Below are positions 38,260 to 48,400 of a DNA stretch of 64,000 nucleotides, in pieces. The notes beneath the pieces are model-generated. The model was not told where the DNA came from and did no database searches. It worked only from the letters and a program-made list of their open reading frames with translations. Positions within the stretch are counted from its first letter, which is position 1; each line of letters starts with the position of its first letter. The DNA is from Taenia hydatigena. Lineage: Eukaryota > Platyhelminthes > Cestoda > Cyclophyllidea > Taeniidae. The position numbers and the translations under genes were made by a program. The stretch is from contig JADWOT020000001.1 in NCBI GenBank assembly GCA_036345935.2, forward strand, positions 8,287,046-8,351,045. The letters run 5' to 3'.

Positions 38260-38646
38260 ATGAGTGGAAGAGGCAAAGGTGGCAAGTCACGAGCCAAAGC
38301 AAAGACGAGGTCGGCGCGGGCAGGTCCGCAGTTCCCGATGGGTCGAGCGCACCGTCTGTTGCGTCCTGGCAACTATGCAGAGCGTGTGGGTGCTGGAGCA
38401 CCAGTCTACCTGGCAGCTGTGCTGGAATACCTGGCTGCCGAGGTGTTGGAGTTGGCGAGTAATGCAGCGCGCGAAAACAAGAAGACGCGCATCAATCCTC
38501 GTCACCTACAGTTGGCCATCCGCAACGATGAGGGGTTGAACAAGTTGTTGGGTGGTGTGACCATCGCGCAGGGTGGTGTGCTGCCTGACATTCAGGTGGT
38601 GCCGCTGCCGAAGAAGATGGAGAAGTCGGTGGGCAGTAAGGAGTAG
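38260..38646 (+). CDS. Histone H2A, divergent (left arm)
   Basis: A 128-residue core histone H2A. The ATG at 38260 is chosen because it begins the conserved MSGRGKGGK tail; the frame is open upstream but non-homologous. Conserved blocks: [73 protein letters not shown] and the PKK lysines. The C-terminus ends KSVGSKE with no SQE(Y) motif, so this is canonical-type H2A rather than H2A.X. Unusual positions: Pro23 (normally Leu), Met27, Ala30, Pro36 (normally Lys), Ser67, Asn79 (normally Ile), Gly92 (normally the last Glu of the acidic-patch Asp-Glu-Glu), Pro115 (normally Leu). These are more changes than expected for so conserved a protein. Both arms encode the identical protein. It is followed by an intact stem-loop. 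Confidence 0.96.
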   Translation: MSGRGKGGKSRAKAKTRSARAGPQFPMGRAHRLLRPGNYAERVGAGAPVYLAAVLEYLAAEVLELASNAARENKKTRINPRHLQLAIRNDEGLNKLLGGVTIAQGGVLPDIQVVPLPKKMEKSVGSKE

Positions 38647-38714
38647 GTCGACCAAATGCCTTACTGACCGCTGAACTGACTTGCCGAGTCGGCTGCAGCC
38701 ATGAACACGACAAC

Positions 38715-38730
38715 GGCCCTTTTAAGGGCC
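38715..38730 (+). terminator. Histone mRNA 3' stem-loop of H2A (left arm)
   Basis: GGCCCTTTTAAGGGCC, 69 bases after the stop, fits the metazoan consensus GGCYCTTTTMAGRGCC at every position. ACTGGAAAGACG follows, with GGAAAGA placed where the purine-rich histone downstream element pairs with U7 snRNA. This marks the gene as replication-dependent, with non-polyadenylated mRNA. Confidence 0.95.
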
Positions 38731-38968
38731 ACTGGAAAGACGATTGTTTGCTTTTTGCCTAGGCTACTGACGGATGAACGATTGAATGATATTTGTGCAG
38801 TGACCTCTGAATGTGCTTGTGTTTGTCGTTGCGAACTGGTGGTGGGGTATTGGAAAAGGAATAGGATGCGGAATTTCAGTGTGGTGGATGTGTCTGTATA
38901 TGTGGGCGGAGAGGAGAGTCATTGTTTGCAGTTGGCTAGACTGGGCATGAAGTGGTTAAATATGTTTG

Positions 38969-41497
38969 CCACGGTGTTGTTGAATTTGGTTGTTTAAGAC
39001 GTACCTTTGCATGAGCAAAGCGCAGGTGAATTGGTTAGTCTTGTTCGACACCGATAGTGAGGAATGACGTGGCGTTGGAAGCTGAAGCGATGGAAGGGTG
39101 GTTGGAGTTGGGATTGAGAGTTAGTAGAAAGTAGGTGGTACGTGATTGATGGTGAAATGAGTTGAAGGGAGGATGTAGTGACAATGTCTTGGGTTGGTTT
39201 TTAAGTTTGATGCTTAACCCGATCGCATACTTCCCTCTCTCTTCAACCTGTACTGAATCATGTCATTCGAATAAAGTCATTTGTCGAATACTGCTTGTAA
39301 ACCAGTCAAGCATCAAATCATGATCTTTGACTCTTTCGAATGCATCGCTCTCCGGTTGTATTAGGGGAATTTGTGCGCTATTATCACCAACGCAGGCACT
39401 TGTAAGGCTGTCACAATGTGGCTGGTTCATCAGTCATGCTGAATGCTTTGCCGATTACACCACCTACTTCGCCTTGTTAAACCTCGAAATAACAGGTCTG
39501 AATTGACTTAACCAGTGGAAAGGGAAACCGACGCTGATTTAGTTGTAAAGAGACTGTTTTATGCAACAGTGGATTAAACCCCCTTAATGTGAAGCAAGTA
39601 GGTGAACAGATTGTTCGATGCTTTGGGCGACCAACGATTTTGCGGGCGATGTGAATCTCACCACCAAATCGGACCGCTTTGCGTGCCCTTGCCCTCTGTG
39701 GAGTTGCTGATGGTGTTCTACGCTCCAAATTTTACTGCTTATTTCTGCCTCATGCAACCCGTTTAACTGGCTTAAACTTAAAACGACAAGACTGAGTTTA
39801 AGCATCCAGCAGAGATCTCTTTCTGCTTGGGGTAAATGTGATTCAAACTCTGTCTTAGGCGTACACATAAAGCGCGTTTGAGGTAGTTAACCAACAACTG
39901 AAATAACTATAAGTCAATTCGTTGTGGACGCCAAGAAAGACAATTGTAGGGTTAATCGGAATCTAAGCAAGGCGTCTTCATTTAGTCAGAAGCTAAATAA
40001 GTTCACTTTTCGATAAAGTGCACAGTATTTGATTAGCTAAAAGACTTAGAGCATGGCTGGCTCAGTGCTCTTCGCAACACTCATACAGAAAAGAAGATGT
40101 ACTTCTTGTGCTTGTTATAACAATAGCTTTCATGGCGAATTAAACGCACTAAAGAGTCAAGACGCACCACTGAATAATGCGAATCCATTATATACAAGCA
40201 TATAAAAGTCGGAGGCTGATAAGACGAGCTCTTGCTGTTAAAGATTGCCAAAGCAAATCAAACAGTAGCACCGCTCTAAAACCCTATCCACTTTGATAAA
40301 TAAAAGCAAGCTATTTATGAAAAGATTTGCCATTTGAAACGAATGCATGATACTGCTCTTCCTTCCTTCAAAACACTGAAATTCTTGTTCTTGACCTCAG
40401 CATCGGGCAGTAATATGGAAGCTTGAGAAGAAAATTGAATGCAGGCGTAATACAAAAGAGGAAATAGTTGGAGCCAGAGTTTTGCACCCACCTTGCGTTC
40501 TGCTGAAGAAGGAGTAAAAATTCTACTGGTTGCAAATACATTGCAGACGGATTTCATGTAGCATTGCTATTGACCTCTTTCCATTAAATGCGAAGTAATT
40601 GCAACTTCGAAGGTGAGTAGTGTATTGCCAACTGGAGGTTAATGTTAATTGTATAAGCGAAAGGGCTTTCTTTTGGTGTACTTAATGTAAGCTCATATGA
40701 TTAACCTGCAAAAATAGTAGTGGTGAGTAAAATGCCAAATCCTCTCTCCGATATAGGTGGTGTGAACATCTCGAGGTGTCAATTCGCGATTAAAGAAAGC
40801 GGTGCTGAAATTGACTACTACCTAACTTCCTTTTTAGCCAATCAAACTAATGCGTAAGAAATGCCAGCAACCCAACGATAGCGAGCAGGTTGGTCCATGT
40901 ATGGCTTCAACTGGTTCGTCCCTGGTGTACAGTGGAGCTGTTGTCAGAATAACTTTGTTTACATATCCACTTCAAATAAGCAGATTGTGCATCACATAAA
41001 AAGAGTGGACTAAAGTCAAATCACTCTTCCAATTTTTCCAAAAAACTGCAAATAATATTCGCACTATAGGGCGATCTGGATATTTGAATCTAAGGAGTCT
41101 TTATACACTTACACCTGAGATGGTCAACAAATTTATGGCAGGACAACATAGACTCGTGATTTTCAACCCATTTTAGCCACAATGTAAGCGCAACTGCATT
41201 AGGTCGCAGTTCTATAATGAAGTGTTATTCTGTCCTAAGGCAAGAACACATGGATTTGCAGGATCGCTAGTCTAACCAACAACACACTGTGTTTAAATGT
41301 TGTACTGATCTGACATCCATCGCCTTATTGGTTGCCGCTGACGTGGAGGCGAGCATAATCGAATCCGACAGCCCCATGATAAACTCACGCGCATGACAGC
41401 AAGATAAAATGTGGCTATGTACATGATCCAATACAAATCTTTTTATGAAGGCAATAGGGAGATGGATGGAACAACAATAAGGCAGCTGAAATAATGA
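38969..41497. other. Spacer between the inverted arms
   Basis: 2529 bases of single-copy-looking DNA forming the loop of the inverted repeat. No gene is recognised; open frames (39477-39868 and 40315-40557, minus) lack motifs. No other histone gene is present. Its last 230 bases belong to repeat family D. Confidence 0.8.
41270..41497 (+). repeat. Dispersed repeat family D, copy 2, cut by the right arm
   Basis: Matches 14230-14450: CTGATCTGACATCCATCGCC (41307), GGTTGCC, then GATGGATGGAACAACAATAAG (41461). The match runs up to the first base of the right histone arm and a few bases into it (GACAAACACAT against GACTAACATAC in copy 1), then stops. Confidence 0.7.
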
Positions 41498-41735
41498 CAA
41501 ACACATTTAACCACTTCATGCCCAGTCTAGCCAACTGCAAACAATGACTCTCCTCTCCGCCCACATATACAGACACATCCACCACACTGAAATTCCGCAT
41601 CCTATTCCTTTTCCAATACCCCACCACCAGTTCGCAACGACAAACACAAGCACATTCAGAGGTCACTGCACAAATATCATTCAATCGTTCATCCGTCAGT
41701 AGCCTAGGCAAAAAGCAAACAATCGTCTTTCCAGT

Positions 41736-41751
41736 GGCCCTCAAAAGGGCC
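41736..41751 (-). terminator. Histone mRNA 3' stem-loop of H2A (right arm)
   Basis: On the minus strand, GGCCCTTTTGAGGGCC: an intact 6-bp stem, but the last loop base is G where the consensus and the left arm have A. The downstream ACTGGAAAGACG element is retained. Confidence 0.9.
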
Positions 41752-41819
41752 GTTGTCGTGTTCATGGCTGCAGCCGACTCGGCAAGTCAGTTCAGCGGTC
41801 AGTAAGGCATTTGGTCGAC

Positions 41820-42206
41820 CTACTCCTTACTGCCCACCGACTTCTCCATCTTCTTCGGCAGCGGCACCACCTGAATGTCAGGCAGCACACCACCCTGCGC
41901 GATGGTCACACCACCCAACAACTTGTTCAACCCCTCATCGTTGCGGATGGCCAACTGTAGGTGACGAGGATTGATGCGCGTCTTCTTGTTTTCGCGCGCT
42001 GCATTACTCGCCAACTCCAACACCTCGGCAGCCAGGTATTCCAGCACAGCTGCCAGGTAGACTGGTGCTCCAGCACCCACACGCTCTGCATAGTTGCCAG
42101 GACGCAACAGACGGTGCGCTCGACCCATCGGGAACTGCGGACCTGCCCGCGCCGACCTCGTCTTTGCTTTGGCTCGTGACTTGCCACCTTTGCCTCTTCC
42201 ACTCAT
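41820..42206 (-). CDS. Histone H2A, divergent (right arm)
   Basis: Second copy of the 128-residue H2A, identical in protein sequence to 38260-38646, with the ATG at 42206 and TAG at 41820-41822. It carries the same unusual residues (Pro23, Pro36, Asn79, Gly92, Pro115), so those changes existed before the arms separated or were homogenised afterwards. It is transcribed towards the spacer, convergent with the other H2A copy 3.2 kb away. TATA-like box at 42292-42297; stem-loop 69 bases after the stop. Confidence 0.96.
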   Translation of the reverse strand: MSGRGKGGKSRAKAKTRSARAGPQFPMGRAHRLLRPGNYAERVGAGAPVYLAAVLEYLAAEVLELASNAARENKKTRINPRHLQLAIRNDEGLNKLLGGVTIAQGGVLPDIQVVPLPKKMEKSVGSKE

Positions 42207-42291
42207 TCTTCTCTTCTCTTCTCGCCCTGTCGACACAATATACAGCAAACCGATTGAAGCGTGACTCCGTCACGTGCCGGACTGCTCCCAC

Positions 42292-42297
42292 CTTATA
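42292..42297 (-). promoter_or_regulatory. TATA-like box of H2A (right arm)
   Basis: TATAAG on the minus strand, at the same place relative to its ATG as in the left arm. Confidence 0.55.
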
Positions 42298-43398
42298 AAC
42301 TACACTCATCACGCTGGGACACTTCTTATTGACCACAGAGCAGTCGAATCAATTCGCACATCTCATTAATTTGCCAACGCCAATACCCTCTGCCATCGGT
42401 TGTCGACTAATCCTCCTGCTGCACTGAACAGATGACTGCATCTCGCCTAACTAGGTTGCGTGCGAGAGAAGTCATGTTATTGCATTCAACTCTCACCTCA
42501 GATGATCCCAAAGCTCTAGTTACATGTGCCAAAAAAGGACAGAGTAGATAACGCAATGTGCAGATAGCCTTCGTAAGCATCTAATTTACTTTGCGTTACA
42601 TTCCTAACATGTGTAGTTAGGTTTTCTTCAAGCTCCTTCTTAATTCTTGTTCTAATAATTGCCTATTTGCCAGCATTTCCTATTTACTATGACAAGTGCT
42701 TTTAAAGCATTTACAAAGTTATGCATTTAAGTGTACACGAGTGTGATGCCACCTTACCCAAAATTGGCAGTGGTAGTAAAGTTGGTGCACGCAAAAAGCT
42801 GAAAATGCCACAAACCATCAATCGTTTGATATTTTGGACGCTGCGAAAAGTATCAAGGAAAGCAGTTTGTTGTGAATGTCTGGGCAAATGATCATCAAAC
42901 GCTTTTCCATGAAACAAATAAAGCCGGTTGTAAGCAATCCTTTCCCATTCTAATTTAATAAAACGATACCAACCACGAACGTTTGCGCCACAATGACTTT
43001 GGTGACCCACCTGATCACGCCCAAATTTCATGCAATCATTTTGCACGTCCTCAACCTACTAATGTAGAACACAGCCTTGTGGCCCATCCAATAATATAAT
43101 CCTTTTGTGAGATCTCTGAGAACCAAAAGCACTGAAAACGCTCAATCTGACACAAAGCTTATTTCATTCCTTCCCTTAGCACTGAACCCCGTAGCCATCC
43201 TCACATCAGTCATTGTGTCTCCTATTCCCCTCATTCGACCTCCCCTGCCTACACGTAGTGATGACCACAGCCAATACTAACACTAGCACTTCGAGAGCGC
43301 CCAGACAATGAGAATGAGGACTAGACATAGGGAGAAAGCGGCAGTAAATGCGCACATTTTCGTCCACAGCAATCAAAAGCGAACGTGGTAGTGGTGGT
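42298..43398. other. H2B-H2A intergenic region (right arm)
   Basis: Mirror of 37068-38168 and almost identical to it. No gene recognised. Confidence 0.55.
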
Positions 43399-43414
43399 GG
43401 CCCTCAACAGGGTC
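43399..43414 (-). terminator. Degenerate histone mRNA stem-loop after H2B (right arm)
   Basis: Same GACCCTGTTGAGGGCC sequence on the minus strand as in the left arm, with the same A-C mismatch, non-consensus loop and absence of a purine-rich downstream element. Confidence 0.65.
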
Positions 43415-43470
43415 GTGGGATGGGTTCATTCACGCACACGGTGGAGTCGAGCACTCTACATCCAACTCGT

Positions 43471-43806
43471 CTACTTTGAGCTGGTGTACTTGGTCACAGC
43501 CTTGGTACCCTCCAACACCGCGTGCTTCGCCAACTCACCAGGCAGCAGCAGACGCACAGCAGTCTGAATCTCTCTGCTCGTGATTGTCGACTTCATGTTG
43601 TAGCGCGCCAACCGGCTCGACTCAGCAGCGATTCGCTCGCTCGCCTTCGACGAGATGTCCGTTTCCTTATGCACCTGGCGCAACACCTTGTAGATGTAAA
43701 TGACGAAGCTCTCCTTCCTCCGTCTCCTCTTTGCCTTGTCCGTCTTCGACACCTTCACCTTCAACGCCTTCTTTGCAGCTTTGCCTGACACTACTTTAGG
43801 AGGCAT
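43471..43806 (-). CDS. Histone H2B, alpha-2 helix shortened (right arm)
   Basis: Second copy of the 111-residue H2B, ATG at 43806 and TAG at 43471. It has the same 11-residue loss in alpha 2 ([12 protein letters not shown]), so that deletion predates the arm duplication or has been copied between arms. It differs from the left copy by two replacements, Leu15 in the tail and Met71 (YNMKSTITS) in loop 2, where Lys or Arg normally contacts DNA. I noticed no silent changes. Two replacements and no silent change is the opposite of what strong histone conservation predicts, which favours relaxed constraint in this copy. Confidence 0.92.
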   Translation of the reverse strand: MPPKVVSGKAAKKALKVKVSKTDKAKRRRRKESFVIYIYKVLRQVHKETDISSKASERIAAESSRLARYNMKSTITSREIQTAVRLLLPGELAKHAVLEGTKAVTKYTSSK

Positions 43807-43877
43807 GACAACTTCCTCCTCTCTTAATCGTCAGTGAAGTTCAACAAAATTCACTTCGAGACTGCCATCACCACATT

Positions 43878-43885
43878 TATTTATA
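43878..43885 (-). promoter_or_regulatory. TATA box of H2B (right arm)
   Basis: TATAAATA on the minus strand, 72 bases before the ATG, as in the left arm. Confidence 0.7.
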
Positions 43886-44363
43886 GACAAATCTTCCATC
43901 ACTTTCACTGACAAAGTTCGAGTTGTCAATGGCTTATGTGTCAGCCAATAGCGATAGTGAAAACTGCATCAGGCATCTTCTCATTGGGTATCGATATAAG
44001 GTAGATGATGACGGCGAATCGCACCAGTTATTTGTGTGCATAGATGGCGTCGTTGGATTAGCCAATCAATGCCTAGATTCAGTGCACTCAAACACTAAAA
44101 CATTCTTCTTATTTCATTCCTTTTACGTTCAAAACTATTAAGTCAACCTCATTTGTCAATTAGAATTTAAATGTAGGTAAAACTTGCTTTGAAGGGATCA
44201 CTATTTTTTGAACTCATCGTCCTCCCCTTCTGCTGCATGACCGCAATCCTCTCATGTCTTGACGGCGTCCATGTGGCGCTGGAATAATGGATGTTGAAGG
44301 TCATTGCCAGATCATGAAAGTCTAGACAGGATTGCTGAAAATTAACATTTGCTTCATCTACCT

Positions 44364-44910
44364 ATGCCAACCATCCGATTCTGCATTAGCATGACCATAC
44401 TGGCCTTAATGTCAGTCGGTCTGCAAGCTGTATCGCTGGAGAAGGAGGACGAAATGAAGTCGGAAGTGCCTCTTGAGGAGGACTAATCCAACGCCAACGC
44501 CGGATAGGTTGGATGTGCTGTCGACCGTGGCGACAATGAGGATGATGGTGTTCGACGTGATAAGTATGGTGAAGACAAATACGACGTAGACATCAACGGT
44601 GGATGCGATAGAGATGGCAGAATAGACGGTGATAGATATGACATGAATGATGAGGATGATGATAGAATTCGGCGCAGAAATGGACGAGGAGGAGATCACC
44701 GATGTATAGAGATGATGGGGATTCCAGAAACCATAGTGATGATAAGGACGATGTCGACGACGACGATGATTGAGGCGGATGGGGACGATTTGGAAGGTAG
44801 GAGGAGGAGGTCGCAGATTTGACGAAGATAAAGAATATAGCGATGAAGATATTGGAGATGGTTATGGTGCATCTTCTGCAAGACGAAACAGAGTTGGAAG
44901 TGCCTCCTAG
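44364..44910 (+). pseudogene. Secreted Asp/Arg/Gly/Tyr-rich protein, decayed (right arm)
   Basis: Mirror of 35554-36100. ATG 44364 opens the same signal peptide (hydrophobic core FCISMTILALMSVGL) and a short acidic segment (EKEDEMKSEVPLEED) to TAA at 44484. The frame then holds TAG at 44505 and continues Asp/Arg/Gly/Tyr-rich to about 44700. The same composition carries on in a second frame (to TGA 44771) and a third (RRFDEDKEYSDEDIGDGYG, to TAG 44908). Replacements relative to the left arm include PLEED for PLGDD, DINGG for DNNGG and NDEDDD for NDKDDD. The acidic character is largely kept. It is divergent from H2B. Confidence 0.5.
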
Positions 44911-45148
44911 GGACATCGGTCCTCCTTTGCTAACCACTGGCTGTACATGCAGGTGCACCAACAACAACAACAACAAGTAATATGTCCATAACACCCCTAG
45001 AGTAGAGATACCGCGTTAAGCAGAGGGATAATCTCACTATCCCATCACTATTCCATCAATGTCAAGTGGAATCAGTAAGCCTAAGTTGATGAGGCTGTTG
45101 ACATCAGTGCCAGGCAAGTCAGCCGATGGTGTTGGTGAAGAGTCGTCT

Positions 45149-45384
45149 TTACTTGCCACGGGTCTTCTTTAGCTCACCGTCAACTTGAACATCGGCATTA
45201 GCCTTGTGCGTCTTTTCCTTTTTCGCCTCTTTCTTCGCCCCACCAGCTTCCTTTTCCTCCTTCTTTGCTTTCTCATTATCACCTGTCTGAAGTGCCTTGT
45301 GACAGACTGCTCTACTTCTTTGGCAACCTGCAGATGCTTGGCATTAGCAGAGATGTGTTTTTTAAAGGCGAGCACCTACTTCTC
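45149..45384 (-). pseudogene. Lys/Glu-rich coding remnant, unrecognised (right arm)
   Basis: Mirror of 35080-35315, with the same ANAKHLQVAKEVEQSV segment followed in a shifted frame by the Lys/Glu-rich tail ending ELKKTRGK and TAA. One extra A near 45362 changes the frame upstream compared with the left arm, which argues against current coding function. Confidence 0.25.
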
Positions 45385-45475
45385 ATCAGCAGCGCAAGGC
45401 CCACATTGCCGACTTGGGTTTTAATGGAAGAGGAGTGTCGGCACTCCTGTAGAAACGCCCCTCTACACCTTAGTG

Positions 45476-48400
45476 AAACGAGCAAACTGGCGTGCAGCTC
45501 TAATTTATTATGCTGAATACATTGAAAATTGGTAATGTTGTTTGCTTTTTATATTCTGTGATTGCAAGCGTTTGTTAATTGTCCACGTGCAATTTAGCAT
45601 CGTAACATTGAAATATGGATTAACAGGAATTGCTGGAAAGAGTCTTAGTGCTGCGTCTCCTATCGCGGTATATGATACCTTAACTTGCCTTCACCTTTGC
45701 GATTATGCAGTGAAAATGCAAATGGAATCCTATTATAGCAAATCTAAGAATGCGAGTATCTTTGACTGGCAGCATTTAAATCGCAGGTTTTTGCCATCCT
45801 CGCAAATCAATGAACCAAAACTCTATCCAGCAACGTCCTCCACACATGCTGTAAACCACTTTTCCATAAGCTGGCTTCCATTTCCACAGTTTATCTTGGG
45901 TTATTTTGCTTGAAATCTTAAGAGTAATGCAGCCTCTTGCTAATCCATTAGCAGTCTGCGATAATAAGGCACTCAAGGATTTGACCTTAGCCCTTTCCCA
46001 TCATTCGATTGAGAGCTCATCCTTTTGCATTAAACCATTGCGTGGTGCAGAGTCAATGGTTGTTCATGCCTACAAGGGAAGTAGTCATTACTCTGATGTG
46101 GATTCGACGGCCTCAAGAGGTCACATCAGGTGTCAGTGACAGCTGGTGAGACATGATAGCTCAAGCTGTCCTTGGAATGATTAATATTATAGTTGACAAC
46201 CTATCATTACAAATCATTCGCATAACTTTCGTTCTCCCTCACAATTTGCCCATAGTAGAAATATGAACCGCATCTTTTAATTTATTTAACCTACATAGAT
46301 GCTGCGTCAAATGTTGATTGAATAGTTGCCACAATTTCAGTGTTTATTTGGACAAATTGCTGTCAACACAACGCTGATTGTTGCATGATTTGGAGGCCAG
46401 CGAAGAGGAGGAGGTGGGCTCCAGGCAGAAACTGAGACATTCGAAAGCTGATTAAACATCATCTCACATTTACTTTTCATAATTATATTCACCAAAGATC
46501 AGAAGCTTAAATGTGGCATACAATGAATGGGATTTCTACCAAACTGACTACTAACGCTAAAATGAAGCTGTAGTCATAATGTCATTGGACTATTAACAAA
46601 CACTCTTGGGATGATGCTTATTAAACGACCAATAGTTGCGTCTTTAAATCGAATCGCTTTCTTTTAGTAGCCATTTGTTCAAATAATTGCTGCAATTTTC
46701 CTACTAATTGCCCTTTATCGTATGAGCGTCTGTAACACAGTCAGTTAATTTAAGCTGTCGTTGATTTGTGCGAGCACACCTCATTGTAACTAGCCAATGC
46801 AGCTGGTATTTTTCTTAGCGAATAAGTATTGCGAGTGTACTCGCCGGCAGCATCATGCGGATCGGTCTGGCGTGCATTTGTATAGCGTCCAGCCAGGAAT
46901 TCATGACAGCTACTTTCGTTAGTAGTGCATTAGAATCCAAGCAGATAAGGAAACAAAATGACGAGGCGCATTGTTTCTTATAGGTGTAAATCGTATGGGT
47001 AACAAGCGGAGCAGCGTTGGTGACATAATGAGCGAGATGATCGTGAAAGTCAGATAATATTGCAACCACTTCTGCCAGTAAATAAAGTAAAGGAGTTGCG
47101 AAACATGTTACCGGATTGCATAGCCTAACTTCCATCATCTTTTAGCTTGTGATCAACAAATGGAATCCATCGGTCTAACTCGTACGGCGTCTACCACCCA
47201 CGGTGTGATTTTAGGCGCTAACCAGTCGTCCCACCACTCGCGTCACGAATGACCTTCTTTTAGGCTCTTGGCACAGCGTTCTCCAGTTAATTCAGCCAGG
47301 TTCTATCATAGTGGAACTACTAATAGTCTTTGAGTCCATTACGCAAGTAATTTGACCGGATGGGCTGAATAGACTCTGAAAGGGTGGCAAACATTATCTC
47401 ATCTCATGTGCTATTAAATTTGAAATCAAATCTTATCACGTCTGCTGGCCTCATCAGCAGCTCGAATGTTGATAAGTAAATGCAGCTTTTCAACGAAAAC
47501 GGGAAGCCAAATACGCGTAGCCAAACTATTGCTTATATTCTCGATTTCTCTTGTCTTTTCTCATTGCCTCAAATACCATCATTAACTGTCGCGTCACTTT
47601 GAAGCGAATCACGCCGGTAGGTGCACTTAGATGCCATGAACAGCGACAGTTTAAATTGATTACAAAACGGGACAAATCTTGATGTAATTTGCTGTTATGG
47701 ACTTATTAATCCTTCGAATAAATTCGGAATTTTTAAGTGCGTTCCAGAGAGAAGCAGGTGCCGCCTCTTCTGCTGCTTCCAGTTTCGTAGATACGACCCT
47801 TTAATGAAAAATTGACTCCAAATGTAGTAGCAGCATTTTTTAATTTTTAACAACGCGGATTTATCTGAATGAAATGTTGGCAATAAAGGACTACTCAACC
47901 AGTCTGTCATCAAAGCCACAGCAGAAAGGTGGATTGAACTGGCCTTACGACAACGTTGCAGCCGATTGAGTGAAAAACTTACAGCATTTAATGGCAGTAT
48001 TGCTGGTTGCCTCTCACACACTGTATTTCTTTCTTAACCCAGTAGCGCCAACAATTCGTCAGTAACGCTTGGTTTTATTTTGTTGTCGGAAAATGCTTCC
48101 TACTTGCACAGCAATGACGTGTTTTTTTCTCGTTTCAGACCAGCTAGAATTTTAATTAAAGTTGACCAATTTCGTATACAGGTGGTGTGTCTACTGTGAC
48201 ATACATTGAACATCGTTATGTCTGAACCCTTCTTCCCTAAGCAGGTTGGCAAACGACTCAGCAAGGCGTGGAGACAGCGGACGGTGAAGTAAAGGAACGT
48301 GGGAGGGGTTTAAAAAGAAATGACGTTCTAGTCACTGTAGCACAAGATGAGACCAGAACCCGGTCATACTATACGGGCTTATTTGAGAACCACTCACGTC

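Larger units (their letters stand above)
34990..38968 (+). repeat. Histone inverted repeat, left arm (3979 bp)
   Basis: Pairs base by base with 41498-45475 on the other strand. Between H2B and H2A the paired coordinates sum to exactly 80466, and beyond 36250 outward to 80464-80465, so only a few single- or two-base indels separate the arms (for example AAATAAAGTG at about 36258 against AAATAGTG). The outer end is CACTAAGG at 34990; pairing stops at 34989. The inner end is near 38968, just after GTTAAATATGTTTG. By eye the inner 2.3 kb differs at only about five positions, while the outer 1.1 kb differs at a few percent. Confidence 0.97.
41498..45475 (-). repeat. Histone inverted repeat, right arm (3978 bp)
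   Basis: Reverse complement of 34990-38968. The arm starts inside CAAACACATTTAACC (41498) and ends at CCTTAGTG (45475). Differences from the left arm include H2B Ser15/Leu and Lys71/Met, one loop base in the H2A stem-loop (G for A), a C/G change near 43256, and a growing number of changes towards the outer end. The arms are therefore two real, diverged copies and not a simple read-through chimera. On the outside the arm directly abuts the start of family A copy 2. Confidence 0.97.

Noticed and set aside
34990..45475. The inverted repeat as a pure assembly or amplification foldback
   Set aside because: The arms differ by substitutions and small indels, sit in different flanking repeats, and are separated by 2.5 kb of unrelated sequence. 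An artefact would give identical arms. Merged haplotypes remain possible and need reads.
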